A stretch of 64,000 nucleotides of DNA from Arthrobacter sp. MYb227 (GCF_002975435.1 NZ_PCPT01000002.1:310001-374000); one strand, 5' to 3'. Counted from the first letter of the stretch, positions 18,885 to 28,006 are shown. Made by a program: numbers and translations. The notes: a model not told the origin generated them from the letters alone.

Positions 18885-20318
18885 ATGAGTATCTATGAAA
18901 ATGTGGCAGGAACCTTTGCACCATCAGTGATTGATGCGGCACTGGACTCGGTCAGCCACGTCCCCTATTGGTTGGATGATCCCGAACGTCCATCGGCACT
19001 GCCGGCGCTCGAAGGAGCAACCGAAACCGACCTTTTGGTCGTGGGTGGTGGATACTCGGGGCTCTGGACCGCGCTGATGGCCAAGGAGCGTGACCCCAAC
19101 CGCGATGTTGTTCTCATCGAAGGTGAAACAGTTGGTTGGGCAGCCTCGGGACGCAACGGTGGTTTCTGTGAAGCCTCACTAGTTCACGGCGATTCCAACG
19201 GACGCCAGCACCTACCCAACGAAAACGATCTACTGCGTCAGCTGGGGCTAGAAAACCTACACGAACTGGCCGAAACCATTGAACGATACAACATTGACTG
19301 TGAATTCACCTTCTCCGGTGTGCTGAAACTTGCCACCGAAGAGCACCAGGTTCAGTGGCTCAAGGATGAGGCCAAACAATATCCTGAGCTAAAGTTCATG
19401 GATCAAGAAACCGTTAGGGGCAGCGTTCACTCACCCGTCTACAAGGCTGGACTCTGGGACAAAGACGGAACCGCAATGATCAACCCGGCCAAGTTGGCCT
19501 GGGGACTGCGCCGCGTCTGCCTTGAAAAGGGTGTGCGTATCTATGAAAACACCTGGGCCAAGGACCTTACCGACACCCCCATTGATATCACCGTAACTAC
19601 CACTGCCGGTTCGGTGACTGCACAGCGCGTAGCGTTGGCGACAAACGTCTTCCCTTCCTTGCTCAAGCGTCACCGCCTATACACCATTCCCGTGTATGAC
19701 TACGCGATCATGACCGAACCGCTCACCGAGGAACAAGTTGAATCTCTGGGCTGGAAGGATCAGCAGGGTCTTGCAGATCTGAACAATCGCTTCCACTACT
19801 ACCGGATGACCCGTGATGCCAATGGAGCTGCACGAATCCTCTTTGGCGGTTTTGATGCCGAGTACTACTTCGGTGGCAAGGTGCGCCCGGAGTACGACCA
19901 GAAGGAAGAAACCTTCCGCAAGCTGGTTGAACACTTCTACTTCACCTTCCCCCAGCTTGAAGGCACCAAATTCACCCACGCCTGGGGTGGTGCCATTGAC
20001 TCCTGCAGCCGCTTCTTCTCATTCTTTGATAAGTCCCATGGCGGCCGAGTTGCTTACGTTGCCGGTTTCACCGGACTCGGTGTTGGAGCAACCCGATTTG
20101 CTGCAAACGTCCTACTCGACCTGCTTTCGGGCAAAAAGACCCAGCGCACCGAACTGGAAATGGTCAAGAAGAAGCCAATTCCGTTCCCGCCGGAGCCGGT
20201 TGCTTATGTTGGCGTCAAGATGATGACCAGCGAATTGGCGCGCGCCGATAGGAATCAGGGCAAGCGCGGAGTTTTCCTCAAAACAATGGACGCACTAGGA
20301 ATGGGATTCGACTCATGA
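18885..20318 (+). CDS. FAD-dependent amine oxidoreductase (PuuB-like, DAO family)
   Basis: A 477-residue DAO-superfamily flavoprotein. The dinucleotide-binding motif DLLVVGGGYSGLWTAL lies at residues 47-62, followed by the flavin-contacting GWAASGRNGGF. The C-terminal FAD motif (VAGFTGLGVGATRFAANVL) is present. The domain order and RNGGF signature resemble gamma-glutamylputrescine oxidase (PuuB), which oxidises the amine and releases an aldehyde and ammonia. The neighbouring cupin (4-bp ATGA overlap) and gamma-aminobutyraldehyde-type dehydrogenase fit this. The substrate is inferred from context; other primary or secondary amines cannot be excluded. Confidence 0.85.
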   Translation: MSIYENVAGTFAPSVIDAALDSVSHVPYWLDDPERPSALPALEGATETDLLVVGGGYSGLWTALMAKERDPNRDVVLIEGETVGWAASGRNGGFCEASLVHGDSNGRQHLPNENDLLRQLGLENLHELAETIERYNIDCEFTFSGVLKLATEEHQVQWLKDEAKQYPELKFMDQETVRGSVHSPVYKAGLWDKDGTAMINPAKLAWGLRRVCLEKGVRIYENTWAKDLTDTPIDITVTTTAGSVTAQRVALATNVFPSLLKRHRLYTIPVYDYAIMTEPLTEEQVESLGWKDQQGLADLNNRFHYYRMTRDANGAARILFGGFDAEYYFGGKVRPEYDQKEETFRKLVEHFYFTFPQLEGTKFTHAWGGAIDSCSRFFSFFDKSHGGRVAYVAGFTGLGVGATRFAANVLLDLLSGKKTQRTELEMVKKKPIPFPPEPVAYVGVKMMTSELARADRNQGKRGVFLKTMDALGMGFDS

Positions 20319-20725
20319 GTAACTCAGCAGAACAGGCAACCATCATTGATGGAGCCTTGAACGGTGGTGTCCGGGTGGACGTTGCAGCGTTGGAGCTGGA
20401 ACACCAAGCAGTTGCCGTGGACCAAAACGGGGGAGATAACCCGACCACTGGTTCGCAGGCTTTCGGAACCCTTGGGGGCGCCGACTTTGGTGTCTGGGAA
20501 ATGAGCGCCGGCACCATGTACGACGTTGAAGCGGAGGAAATCTTCGTCATCACCGCAGGCCGCGGGACCGTGGTTATTGATGCGTTTGCGGGTCAGACAG
20601 AAGTTAGCGTTGAGCTATTCCCGGGTGCCTTGATGCGTTTGAGCGAAGGCATGAAAACCACCTGGACGGTCACCGAAACCTTGCGCAAGGTGTACGTGAC
20701 TCCTGCATCGGGTGAGGAGAGCTAG
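20315..20725 (+). CDS. Cupin-domain protein
   Basis: A 136-residue single-cupin protein of the EutQ/COG3450 type. Residues 55-115 carry the beta-barrel pattern (GVWEMSAGTMYDVEAEEIFV, then a PGALMRL turn and WTV). The usual metal His residues are largely missing in the first motif, so it may bind a ligand rather than catalyse. It overlaps the oxidase gene by ATGA and is followed 2 bp later by the dehydrogenase. Cupins of this type often accompany PuuB-like genes and may bind an intermediate or have a regulatory role. Confidence 0.8.
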   Translation: MSNSAEQATIIDGALNGGVRVDVAALELEHQAVAVDQNGGDNPTTGSQAFGTLGGADFGVWEMSAGTMYDVEAEEIFVITAGRGTVVIDAFAGQTEVSVELFPGALMRLSEGMKTTWTVTETLRKVYVTPASGEES

Positions 20726-20727
20726 CC

Positions 20728-22212
20728 TTGACGACTTTTACTGATGGTTACCAATTCATCAACGGTGCCTACCGTGTAGGTTCGGGCGGAACCCACATTC
20801 GGGTAAACCCGGCAACCGGAGCCGAGGCCGAAACCATTGATTACGCGAGCCCGCAGGATGTAGAAGACGCGGTACAAGCCGCGGCCGCAGCGTTCCCGGC
20901 GTGGTCAAAGTTGACCCCGGGGGAGCGTTCGGAACACCTGTTGAATCTTGCTACAGCGTTGGCCACTCACGCCGATTCACTTGCCGAGCTTGAAACAGAA
21001 CAAACAGGCAAGACAGTACGCATGTCCCACGAATTCGATGTGCCCGGAACCATCGATAACGTGAACTTCTTTGCCGGTGCTGCCCGCAACCTGCAAGGCC
21101 AGGCGGCAGGGGACTACGCGGGTAATTCAACCTCAATGATTCGCCGCGAGGCCATTGGTGTTATTGGTTCAATCGCTCCGTGGAACTACCCACTGCAGAT
21201 GGCAGCATGGAAGGTACTTCCGGCAATTGCCGCGGGAAACACCATTGTCCTCAAACCCAGCGAAATGACACCGGGCACCACACTACGCTTTGCACAGATC
21301 GCCGTCGAAGCCGGTATTCCAGCAGGAGTCATCAACGTGGTTGTTGGATCTGGCCGTGACGTTGGTGAAGCAATAGTCAAGCACCCGCTGGTGAAAATGA
21401 GTTCATTCACCGGATCCACGGCGGTGGGGCGCCGCATCATGGAGATGGCTTCGGAGAGTGGTAAACGAGTTCACCTTGAACTCGGTGGCAAGGCCCCGCT
21501 GGTTGTCTTCAAGGACGCGGACGTTGAAGCAGCCGCACATGCGGCAGTTGCCGGTTCCACTATTAATGCAGGACAAGACTGCACCGCGGCGACTCGTGCC
21601 TACGTACAATCCTCACTCTTTGAAACCTTCACTCATCAGGTGGCCGAGTTGATGAATGCAATGGTTGTGGGGGATCCCACCGTTGAAGACACGGATATGG
21701 GATCGCTGATTTCCGAGGCCCACCGCAGCAAGGTTGCGTCAATGGTACAAAGTGCCGTTGACGCCGGTGCAACCATCAAGGCCGGCGGTTTTGCGCCCGA
21801 TCTTCCCGGCGCCTTCTACCGCCCAACACTCATTGTTGGTGCCGCGCAGGATTCGGAGATCGTCCAAGACGAGGTCTTTGGCCCGGTGCTTGTTGCCTTG
21901 CCGTTCGAGACCGAAGATGAGGGCTTGGCTCTTGCCAACGATTCCCAGTTTGGCCTCGCGGCTTCTGCCTGGACCAAGGATGTAAACCTTGCCATGCGCG
22001 CCGCAGCGGAAATTCAGGCTGGCTGCGTATGGATCAATGAACACATTCCCATGGTTTCGGAAATGCCACACGGTGGCTACAAGTCCTCCGGTATTGGCAA
22101 GGATATGAGCGCCTACTCCTTTGAGGAATACACGAACATCAAACACGTGCTGATTTCACACGACACGGATGTTCACAAGGAATGGCAGGACACTGTCTTT
22201 AGGCAGCGATAG
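20728..22212 (+). CDS. Gamma-aminobutyraldehyde-type dehydrogenase
   Basis: A 494-residue NAD-dependent ALDH. Visible are PWNYP (151-155), the catalytic Glu251 in HLELGGKAP and the nucleophile Cys285 in NAGQDCTAATR. These signatures are typical of the gamma-aminobutyraldehyde/betaine-aldehyde branch (PatD, PuuC and BetB relatives). The start is TTG 20728 with GGTGAGGAGAG upstream, and the gene follows the cupin by 2 bp. In context it would oxidise the aldehyde made by the PuuB-like oxidase to GABA or a related acid, completing putrescine breakdown. It ends the operon at a strong hairpin. Confidence 0.9.
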   Translation: MTTFTDGYQFINGAYRVGSGGTHIRVNPATGAEAETIDYASPQDVEDAVQAAAAAFPAWSKLTPGERSEHLLNLATALATHADSLAELETEQTGKTVRMSHEFDVPGTIDNVNFFAGAARNLQGQAAGDYAGNSTSMIRREAIGVIGSIAPWNYPLQMAAWKVLPAIAAGNTIVLKPSEMTPGTTLRFAQIAVEAGIPAGVINVVVGSGRDVGEAIVKHPLVKMSSFTGSTAVGRRIMEMASESGKRVHLELGGKAPLVVFKDADVEAAAHAAVAGSTINAGQDCTAATRAYVQSSLFETFTHQVAELMNAMVVGDPTVEDTDMGSLISEAHRSKVASMVQSAVDAGATIKAGGFAPDLPGAFYRPTLIVGAAQDSEIVQDEVFGPVLVALPFETEDEGLALANDSQFGLAASAWTKDVNLAMRAAAEIQAGCVWINEHIPMVSEMPHGGYKSSGIGKDMSAYSFEEYTNIKHVLISHDTDVHKEWQDTVFRQR

Positions 22213-22245
22213 ATTTCCTAGAGCTTCCCTGTCTCTAGGAATAGG

Positions 22246-22285
22246 AAGGTTCGGTTGGCTCCCAAGGCCAACCGAACCTTTTCTA
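22246..22285 (+). terminator. Rho-independent terminator
   Basis: A perfect 14-bp stem (22246-22259 with 22267-22280) and a 7-nt loop are followed by a T-rich run (TTCTATTTTGG), about 30 bp after the dehydrogenase stop. Confidence 0.85.
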
Positions 22286-22599
22286 TTTTGGTGGCCAAGG
22301 CGTCAAGGTCGTCTGGGCGTTGTGTGCAGACCATATGTGGGCTCAGCGTTCTTCAATTCCCCTTAGTAGCCCTGCCGGTTTCTTGAGGCCAAGTAAATCT
22401 CTCAAGTTCTGCGCGCTGATGTACCTAGGCTCGTATTTGTCGAAAGGCAAGCGCAGGAAAGCCAAAATATAGGGACCCCCCTGTCTCAATTTCCAGGAAC
22501 CCCGTGCAGCCGAGGGGCAGACAGTTTTCCAGTTAGTGATGCTGTGGGTTGCTCAATGACCGAGGATGCAGCTTCCAAAAACTTGCTAGCGCGTGAGTG
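22286..22599. other. Intergenic stretch without a confident gene
   Basis: About 310 bases between the terminator and the permease relic. On the minus strand a frame of about 65 codons is open from around 22545 to its stop at 22343 (containing GGPYILAFLRLPFDKYEPRY). It has no ATG or GTG start and no ribosome site, so it is either chance or a gene remnant. No repeat, tRNA or promoter was recognised. Confidence 0.3.
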
Positions 22600-22686
22600 G
22601 CGCTGATATCAGGAATCGTGATTTTCGGGTTTGTGCAGAATGATGATGCTACGTAGCGACTCGAGAGTGAGTCTCTGGACGCCTAA
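22600..22686 (+). pseudogene. Relic of APC permease C terminus (duplicated)
   Basis: The bases upstream of the second SMR gene translate as ALISGIVIFGFVQNDDAT, a stop, then RLESESLDA and a stop. This parallels the end of the intact permease at 18414 (GIVIWIFVKKNDAK, then RGIDRESIDA and a stop). The spacing to the following SMR gene is also conserved, as is a shared GACGCCTA...ACTGAA stretch. It therefore looks like a duplicated permease-SMR pair whose permease has been lost except for about 28 codons, with an internal stop. Confidence 0.7.
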
Positions 22687-22714
22687 GTACTGAAGGTCAT
22701 CGAGGAATAAGAAT

Positions 22715-23068
22715 ATGCATTGGTTCCTGCTCATCGCCGCAATTGTGGCAGAAGTAATCGCAACCACACTGCTGAAAGTGTCTGCGGGATTTACCAAGCC
22801 GCTACCGAGCATAGGAACTGTCCTTGGCTACGCGGTTTCGTTCTATTTGTTGAGTCTAGTGCTCAGATATGTTCCGCTGAGTATGGCCTATGCGATTTGG
22901 GCGGCAGCCGGAACCGTTGCTATCGCCGTTGTCGGGGTGGTGTTCTTTGCCGAAAAGCTCTCGGTTGTTCAGATCGCCGGAATCCTGCTGACCGCAGTTG
23001 GCGTGGCAATGATCAACCTTGGCGCGGGATCGGCGGCAGCGGGGTCCACCGAAATTAGTTCCCTCTGA
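22715..23068 (+). CDS. SMR-family cation efflux protein, copy 2
   Basis: A 117-residue four-TM SMR protein, a near-twin of the one at 18438. It has the same length through TM4, the same AEVIATTLLKVSAGFT motif with Glu13, and a slightly shorter tail. The DNA is also clearly homologous (roughly 80-85 percent by eye), which points to a duplication in this lineage. It is preceded by the permease relic and followed by a MarR-MFS operon, so it may now belong to an efflux group. The two copies could form a heterodimer, as in other paired SMR systems, but that is only inference. Confidence 0.92.
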   Translation: MHWFLLIAAIVAEVIATTLLKVSAGFTKPLPSIGTVLGYAVSFYLLSLVLRYVPLSMAYAIWAAAGTVAIAVVGVVFFAEKLSVVQIAGILLTAVGVAMINLGAGSAAAGSTEISSL

Positions 23069-23087
23069 AAATTCATCTCAAGAAATA

Positions 23088-23110
23088 TGATCAAGTAACT
23101 TGATCAAGTT
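23088..23110. promoter_or_regulatory. Probable MarR operator
   Basis: A perfect 14-bp palindrome AACTTGATCAAGTT (23097-23110), with TGATCAAGT also repeated directly at 23088 and 23101, lies 18 bp before the MarR start. A TATGAT box at 23115-23120, only 7 bp before ATG 23128, suggests a very short or leaderless transcript covered by the repressor. Confidence 0.7.
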
Positions 23111-23127
23111 GGCTGTATGATTTTTGG

Positions 23128-23568
23128 ATGGCCAACGAAAACGCACCCAACACCGACTTTGCCAGAGAATTTCTTGAGGTTTTGCGCCCATTGCTGCGCA
23201 GGATCCGTTCCGAACGCAGCCTTTCACCGGGCAAGATGGGGATCCTGTACCAGCTCTCGCAACAAGAAAGTGCGACGGGTGCCGAACTCGCGGCCGCAGT
23301 GCGGATCAGTCCGCAAGCGATATCGCTGGCCACGGGTGAACTTGTGGACTTGGGCTGGATTCGGAGTGTCCCGGATGCTGTCGATCGGCGTAAGAAACGT
23401 TTTGAACTAACCGAGGTCGGTAAGGAAAAGCTGACCCAAGAGATACATGCGGGAGAAGGGTGGATTTCCCAGGCTATTGCCGAGAAGCTAAGTCTTCAAG
23501 ATCGCGAAGTCCTTGCCATGGCCCTGCCGGTCTTGGAAAAGATTGGCAGGGAAAAACTACATGGCTGA
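23128..23568 (+). CDS. MarR-family transcriptional regulator
   Basis: A 146-residue regulator with the MarR winged helix: GAELAAAVRISPQAISLATG (residues about 51-70) as helix-turn-helix and DAVDRRKKRFELTE as the DNA-contacting wing. The gene overlaps the following MFS gene by 8 bp, so the two are co-expressed. A palindrome just upstream is the likely autoregulatory site. The expected role is repression of the exporter, relieved by a small lipophilic or aromatic ligand. Confidence 0.9.
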   Translation: MANENAPNTDFAREFLEVLRPLLRRIRSERSLSPGKMGILYQLSQQESATGAELAAAVRISPQAISLATGELVDLGWIRSVPDAVDRRKKRFELTEVGKEKLTQEIHAGEGWISQAIAEKLSLQDREVLAMALPVLEKIGREKLHG

Positions 23569-24949
23569 AACTAGATCTGCAATGGTTCCAGCGCTAGTCT
23601 ATGCGGCATTGTCCACCGCGATTGTCAGCTCGCTAGGCATGCTGTTGGTTCCCTCAATTTCCCAAGAAATGGGAGTCTCCGTCAGTGCCGCACAGTGGAT
23701 GCTCACGCTGAATCTGCTCGCCGGAGCCATCGCCACCCCGGTCATGGGGCGATTGAGCGACGGCCCGCACAAGAAAATGCTGTTGCTGGTTTCCTTGGGG
23801 ATCATTCTTGCCGGATCCATTATCGCGGCGCTGGCCCCGAACTTCACGATCTTCCTCATTGGACGCACCCTGCAGGGCCTCACCTACGGAATTGTTGCAG
23901 TGACCATCTCGCTGGCACGACGTTACGTGGCTGCCGACAAGGTGCAGGGATCTATTTCGAGCCTTTCGGTCACTGTGGCCACGGGCATCGGGATCGGTTA
24001 TCCACTGACAGGGATTATTGCCGGGCTGACCGGTTTCAGGTGGGCCTTCTGGTTCGCCGCGGTCTTTGTACTCAGTGCAATCATTGTGGTCCTGCGGGTA
24101 ATCCCTAATGGTCCAGATGAACAAGCACAATCTGCTCCATTTGATTATCCTGGCGCAACTCTGCTTGCCCTCGGGCTGGGTTCACTGCTCTTGGGTATCA
24201 GCGAGGGACCGCGCTGGGGCTGGGCAGCACCGCTGACCGTGGCCGTTATTGTATTCTCCTTGGTGATGTTGGGACTTTGGATCCGTACCGAGTTACGCAG
24301 CGATCATCCGCTGATCAACCTGCGGGTATTTACCCAGGGTGAGGTATTGCTTGCAAACCTCACGGCCATTGGGCTGGGAGCGGCAATGTACATTGGGCTT
24401 TCCGTGGCAAGCTTAGTGGCTCAGGCCCCTGCTTCCACCGAATACGGGCTGGCACTACCGGTATTCTGGGCAGGTTTTGTCATGTTCCCCCTGTCTGTAG
24501 GAAGTTTTACTGCCAACCGATTAGTTCGAAAATTTGGGCATAAGTTTTCGCTGGCAACTCTATTGCCCATCGGTGCCGCGGTCATGGCCATTGCCGGTGC
24601 GCTGCTCTGGCTTGCCCATGACGAGCTATGGGAAATTCTTGTGGGGATGCTACTTTTTGGACTGGGAATGGGCGCTGCCTATGCTGCAATGCCGGCGCTG
24701 ATTGCACGCTCGGTGGCGACCGAAGAACTCGGCAGCTCGGTCAGCTTCAACCAAGTCCTGCGCACCATTGGCAGTTCCTTTGGAACCGCAATTTCCGGAG
24801 CGGTGATTGCTGCGCATTCTTCGGCAGATCAGCATGCAACTGCCACGGCAATCAATATTACGTTCGAGATCGGGGCAATACTCTGTGCGGTGGTATTTGC
24901 TGCCTTACTGATCAATGCGGCAGCCGTACGGTTCCGTTCAGTTACCTGA
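23561..24949 (+). CDS. MFS drug efflux transporter (DHA2/EmrB-QacA type)
   Basis: A 462-residue transporter from ATG 23561 (MAETRSAMVPAL). A longer frame opens at 23513 but lies inside the MarR gene and lacks a membrane-type start. About 14 hydrophobic segments, motif A-like GRLSDGPHKKMLL and motif C-like GIGIGYPLTGII place it with the 14-TM proton-driven drug exporters. It overlaps the MarR gene by 8 bp. The substrate is unknown; antibiotic, dye or plant phenolic export is typical for MarR-linked members. Confidence 0.9.
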   Translation: MAETRSAMVPALVYAALSTAIVSSLGMLLVPSISQEMGVSVSAAQWMLTLNLLAGAIATPVMGRLSDGPHKKMLLLVSLGIILAGSIIAALAPNFTIFLIGRTLQGLTYGIVAVTISLARRYVAADKVQGSISSLSVTVATGIGIGYPLTGIIAGLTGFRWAFWFAAVFVLSAIIVVLRVIPNGPDEQAQSAPFDYPGATLLALGLGSLLLGISEGPRWGWAAPLTVAVIVFSLVMLGLWIRTELRSDHPLINLRVFTQGEVLLANLTAIGLGAAMYIGLSVASLVAQAPASTEYGLALPVFWAGFVMFPLSVGSFTANRLVRKFGHKFSLATLLPIGAAVMAIAGALLWLAHDELWEILVGMLLFGLGMGAAYAAMPALIARSVATEELGSSVSFNQVLRTIGSSFGTAISGAVIAAHSSADQHATATAINITFEIGAILCAVVFAALLINAAAVRFRSVT

Positions 24950-24963
24950 TTACAGATTAAAAT

Positions 24964-25008
24964 GTTCTTCCCGTGTCGCGTATTTTGTATCCGGGACACG
25001 GGAAGAAC
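24964..25008. terminator. Bidirectional terminator
   Basis: A perfect 14-bp inverted repeat (24964-24977 with 24995-25008) separates the convergent MFS and M20 genes, 14 bp and 21 bp from their stops. Confidence 0.8.
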
Positions 25009-25029
25009 GCTGATGGCTAGCGAATATTT

Positions 25030-26262
25030 CTACTTCTTGCCCACCTTGGAATACAAGGCACGTACAGCTGCCCGAACCCCCGTGGGAAGACTTGGGTCCA
25101 TGACCGGGGCAAAGAATGGTGAGTGGTTGGCCGGGGGCGCACCTGCCTGCAGGGTTTCAGCGTCGTTTCCTCCGAAGAACCAATACACCGAGGGAACCCC
25201 AATGGCCGCGCCTAAGGCCCCAAAGTCTTCACTGCCCATCAGCTGGGAACCCGGCAAGACTTGCTCGTTGCCAAACTCAAGGCGGAACTGCTCGGCAAGC
25301 TGCGCTGTCTCGTGCGGATCGTTGTAGAGCGGCGGGAAATGTGAAAGATCTTCGATCAGCGGCTCCGGGGCACCGGAAGCCTGCGCCTCCGCAGATATAA
25401 TGCGACGGATCGACGAGAGCACCACATCCCGAACCTCAGGTTCAAAGGTACGCACATTCAGGGTAAAGACGGCGCGGTCGGAAATGATATTTTCTTTCAG
25501 GCCGGCATGGAACGACCCGATGGTCACCACGGCTGCTGATTGTGGAGCCACCTGGCGGGAAACAATAGTTTGTAAACGCATCACCATCGAAGCACCCAAA
25601 ACGATGGGGTCAATTGAGTGCTCGGGCATTGAACCATGTGAACCCTTCCCGTAGACGGTAACCCTGAACGAGTCAGCGGTGCTCATGGCGGCCCCGGACA
25701 TGAGCGTCACGGTTCCGGCGAGTCCCGGCATCACATGCTGGCCATACATGATCTCTGGCTTGGGCGCCTTATCCCATAAACCGTCTTCAACCATGGCATT
25801 GGCACCGGCACCAATTTCTTCACCGGGCTGCAGGACAAATACCAGCGTTCCGGCCCAAGCGTCCTTGGCTCCGGCATAGAGTTCGGCAGTCTTCAGTGTG
25901 GTTGCCATGTGGGTGTCGTGGCCGCAGGCATGCATAGTTGGAACTTCGGTACCGTCGTCGAGATTTCCCACGGCGCTACTTGCGTAGTCGAGCCCGGTGT
26001 CTTCGAGAACCGGCAGACCATCGGTATCGGCGCGCATACCAACAACGGGTCCTGCTCCATTGCGCAGCACTCCAACGACACCGGTGCCACCGCAGCGGGC
26101 CACTTCAAGGCCCAAGTCGTTCAGGCGCTTGGCTAGATAATCGGCGGTCTGGTGTTCCTGCATGGAGAGCTCGGGATTGGCGTGCAGATACTTATAAGTT
26201 TCAAAGAGTTCCGCGGTGCTCTCATCAGTTAGTTTCAAAGCCTGAGGGATGGTGTTCGGCAT
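25030..26262 (-). CDS. M20-family amidohydrolase
   Basis: A 410-residue zinc-dependent amidohydrolase of the M20D branch (hippurate/N-acyl-amino-acid/IAA-conjugate hydrolase type). Metal and catalytic landmarks are HACGHDTH (residues 111-118, with Cys113), QPGEE (Glu148-Glu149) and a C-terminal SEDFG motif. A lid domain spans about residues 180-300. It is the last gene of a three-gene minus-strand operon behind two membrane proteins, which suggests that these import or export the N-acylated or conjugated amino acid that it cleaves. The substrate is not determined by sequence. Confidence 0.9.
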   Translation of the reverse strand: MPNTIPQALKLTDESTAELFETYKYLHANPELSMQEHQTADYLAKRLNDLGLEVARCGGTGVVGVLRNGAGPVVGMRADTDGLPVLEDTGLDYASSAVGNLDDGTEVPTMHACGHDTHMATTLKTAELYAGAKDAWAGTLVFVLQPGEEIGAGANAMVEDGLWDKAPKPEIMYGQHVMPGLAGTVTLMSGAAMSTADSFRVTVYGKGSHGSMPEHSIDPIVLGASMVMRLQTIVSRQVAPQSAAVVTIGSFHAGLKENIISDRAVFTLNVRTFEPEVRDVVLSSIRRIISAEAQASGAPEPLIEDLSHFPPLYNDPHETAQLAEQFRLEFGNEQVLPGSQLMGSEDFGALGAAIGVPSVYWFFGGNDAETLQAGAPPANHSPFFAPVMDPSLPTGVRAAVRALYSKVGKK

Positions 26263-26393
26263 CGTCGTGTGTTTCCTAACCTTGGGTGGACGTTCTTGGC
26301 AGTCTTATTGCTTCGAACCAATTACATCGAAAAAGTGAGTTTCTGCCACATATTCAAGTAACAATCGAAGGCGGGAGCCGGGGTAATAACTTT

Positions 26394-27137
26394 CTAGTAC
26401 ACCGGCCCTTCCGGTAGTTCCTCATTGGTGGTGTCTTCCGGGGTACCCAAGGTCTTCTTATCCCGCAAGAACCAGGCAAGCGTGGCCGTAGCGATGACTG
26501 CGACAGCAGTGGAGAATAAACCAAAGGGCGTGTAGAGCTTGGCAATAAGAACCACGATGATTGAGACCGCCAAGGCAATTATTGCCGCGCGCGGCGCCTT
26601 CTGGCTCACGATTGCCTGAACCACCACGGCACCCATGACTGTAGGCAAAATATACAGCTGAACGGTCTGGATAATGTCGGCAGGAATGACACTGACCAAC
26701 CAGGTTCCCAGCAAACCCACGAAAATAAACAGTGAAATCAAATGGACGGTTGCCGCACCACAGATTGCCGCAACCGAAGACAGTTCGCCCTTTCGGGTTC
26801 CTGGCTTCACTCCAATCGTTGCTTGGGCGATCATTGCCGCTGGCAGTAGCTTGTTGGAGATATTACCGATCATGAATGCTTGATACATGGATGAAGCCCC
26901 AAGGATCGGGAAATAGGTCAACGGCTCAACAATCCAAATCACCCCAAAGACCGCGGCCAGCGCACCGAAAGCAGCAAAGATTCCGGCAATTTCTATATCC
27001 AGGCCGGCAAAGAAGACAAGGTAGGCGGGTGCGGATAAGGAAAAGATCAATCCAATAATCATGGTGATCCGGCCCCAACGGGATGTGGTCTTGTCGAAAG
27101 CCCCAAGAGCCTGGTGCATCTCTGTTGCTTGTATCAT
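26394..27137 (-). CDS. Membrane protein partnered with DUF5058-like protein
   Basis: A 247-residue protein with about six to seven hydrophobic segments and a short soluble C-terminal tail. I recognise no transporter signature. It lies 28 bp downstream of another membrane protein of equal size and 131 bp upstream of the M20 hydrolase gene, so the two probably form a two-subunit membrane complex. Transport of the hydrolase substrate is an inference from this conserved-looking arrangement. Confidence 0.75.
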   Translation of the reverse strand: MIQATEMHQALGAFDKTTSRWGRITMIIGLIFSLSAPAYLVFFAGLDIEIAGIFAAFGALAAVFGVIWIVEPLTYFPILGASSMYQAFMIGNISNKLLPAAMIAQATIGVKPGTRKGELSSVAAICGAATVHLISLFIFVGLLGTWLVSVIPADIIQTVQLYILPTVMGAVVVQAIVSQKAPRAAIIALAVSIIVVLIAKLYTPFGLFSTAVAVIATATLAWFLRDKKTLGTPEDTTNEELPEGPVY

Positions 27138-27165
27138 GACGTGCTCCTAAGTATCTTGGCCGTGC

Positions 27166-27915
27166 TTAGAGACGGGTAGCGAAATAGGTGATGGCGAGGG
27201 ACAAGATAATGGCTATGCCCAGCGCCCATTCTTTGATCCATGGCCGCTTGACCTTATTGGCTATGACCATCAGGATTGCCATGATTCCGGCAGAGGATAA
27301 GAACGCAACAACATGGATCCAAGACTTGGGAAGTTCGCCAATTCCAAGAACCATGAAGGCTGCAACCATTGCAGCACCCGGCACAACCATCATGATGGCG
27401 GGGTTCACCTTGCGAAGTGCGGAATCACCCTTCTTCAGTAAAGGGGTCAGCACCAGTGTTGCGATCATCCACATGGCTCCGCCCAGGCTCATCGCGGCAA
27501 GTGCCAGTCCAAAGACCGCTTGGGTGTAGGTGGGCCCGCCCAGTTCGGCACCGGCTGTCTTTGCTGCAATGGCGGCAGCTGCTGTTTCATAGGACACCGA
27601 GCCGATCAACCCGATACGCACCAGGACCGCGGGTGTACCAAAGATGGTCAGCAGCGCCACCGCGACCATGACTACCGCCAAGGACGGGCCAATGGCGGAG
27701 ATAGCCCCAGCCCGGAAACTGGTTTTGAGTTCCTGCGGTGTCATTCCAATATGTGGAGCTGCCTTGCTCGCTGCCTTCATATAGATGACGCTCTGGACGA
27801 CGATGACAAGAAAAACACCTATGGCACAAACCCAGAGGAACGGTGAGTTAGCAATGGCGAGGATATCGGTTGAGTTGCTATCCGCTGCCATCGGCAACTG
27901 GTAGGAGATATTCAT
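27166..27915 (-). CDS. DUF5058-like membrane protein
   Basis: A 249-residue polytopic membrane protein with a short periplasm-side start, a first segment FLWVCAIGVFLVIVVQSVIY (residues 27-46) and about six further segments. It resembles DUF5058 proteins, which lack a known function. It is the first gene of the operon with the second membrane protein and the M20 amidohydrolase. Its ribosome site is weak, and a hairpin (ACCGTTC paired with GAACGGT) immediately upstream holds CCTCC in its loop. Together with the structured leader further upstream this suggests post-initiation control. Confidence 0.7.
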   Translation of the reverse strand: MNISYQLPMAADSNSTDILAIANSPFLWVCAIGVFLVIVVQSVIYMKAASKAAPHIGMTPQELKTSFRAGAISAIGPSLAVVMVAVALLTIFGTPAVLVRIGLIGSVSYETAAAAIAAKTAGAELGGPTYTQAVFGLALAAMSLGGAMWMIATLVLTPLLKKGDSALRKVNPAIMMVVPGAAMVAAFMVLGIGELPKSWIHVVAFLSSAGIMAILMVIANKVKRPWIKEWALGIAIILSLAITYFATRL

Positions 27916-28006
27916 GTGGCTGTCTACCGTTCGTCAAAGGAGGTTCGGAACGGTAAGAGCTGGCCCATGGGTGCGGCTGTTTTTTAGCGGGCCTGCTCTG
28001 TTCTGA

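Noticed and set aside
22343-22545. Minus-strand frame of about 65 codons with protein-like composition
   Set aside because: No ATG or GTG start, no ribosome site and no recognisable family; kept only as a note on the intergenic stretch.
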